Made by a program: the position numbers and the translations under genes. Shown in pieces: positions 63,968-64,000 of a stretch of 64,000 nt of DNA. The stretch lies in assembly GCA_030694975.1 (NCBI GenBank), contig JAUYTU010000010.1, positions 1 through 64,000 of the forward strand, written 5' to 3'. The first letter of the stretch is position 1; each line of letters begins with the position of its first letter. Under the pieces are notes generated by a model, which was given only the letters and a program-made list of their open reading frames with translations, was not told the DNA's origin and searched no databases. The DNA comes from Erysipelotrichaceae bacterium (lineage in GTDB: Bacteria > Bacillota_I > Bacilli_A > Erysipelotrichales > Erysipelotrichaceae).

Positions 63968-64000
63968 TTATTCACTCGTTTCGACTGTTTCTTCTCTTTT
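63968..64000 (-). CDS. Possible C-terminal end of a gene beyond the window
   Basis: Ten codons (KREETVETSE) end in TAA 42 bases before the ankyrin start on the same strand. The acidic tail is plausible as a protein end but too short to identify. Confidence 0.25.
   Translation of the reverse strand, partial: KREETVETSE

Overview
The window reads as chromosome of a low-GC Gram-positive anaerobe (Bacillota). Evidence: two T-box leaders, a HrcA/CIRCE heat-shock regulon (hrcA-grpE-dnaK-dnaJ, then clpB), RNase J, LiaF-like and LytS-like proteins, a ferredoxin-linked 2-oxoacid oxidoreductase, a phosphate butyryltransferase, and GTG/TTG starts. The gene mix resembles Erysipelotrichia, but that placement is inference. 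No rRNA, tRNA or CRISPR array was seen.

Layout. 0-0.6 kb: end of an IS30-like element and a broken lipoprotein gene. 0.6-4.1 kb: methyltransferase-mccB-mccA-luxS, a methionine-to-cysteine operon behind a T-box with a Cys (UGC) specifier. 4.1-6.6 kb: ptb and an HxlR/WrbA redox pair. 6.6-13.2 kb: a tight five-gene operon (membrane protein, hypB, large Fe-S flavoprotein, hypA, second membrane protein) with a divergent AraC regulator and no hydrogenase in view. 13.2-18.0 kb: two CNNM/CorC-type ion transporters; the first has a leader with a small ORF that begins acidic and proline-containing and spans an intrinsic terminator. Between them lie a nuclease lipoprotein and a WYL regulator. 18-32 kb: GNAT, zinc ribbon, LUD protein, heat-shock genes, pgeF, an HTH/membrane/lipoprotein operon with twin palindromes, DUF6671 and an OFA-type transporter.

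32-46 kb is the accessory core. A relic of a PTS operon (EIIC fragment plus regulator remnant) lies on one side, an intact ascorbate-type PTS operon on the other. Between them is a catabolic operon: CitMHS transporter, class III CoA-transferase, HMG-CoA-lyase-like enzyme, P-loop NTPase and a four-subunit 2-oxoacid:ferredoxin oxidoreductase, with a GntR regulator and a matching palindrome in the promoter. A plausible flow is uptake of a branched hydroxy-acid, CoA activation, C-C cleavage, then ferredoxin-linked oxidation of a 2-oxoacid.

46-64 kb is mostly housekeeping: msrB, coaD, rsmD, ftsW-like, def, rnj, liaF-like, a phosphoesterase and YihY protein, a histidine kinase with a frameshifted receiver/HD-GYP partner, leuS behind a Leu (CUC) T-box, a ceramidase-like protein, mnmL/mnmM-like tRNA modification genes and an ankyrin protein.

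The observations I rate highest are the candidate Mg2+-responsive leader before the first CNNM gene, the orphan HypA/HypB module, and the catabolic operon flanked by ~500-bp direct repeats.
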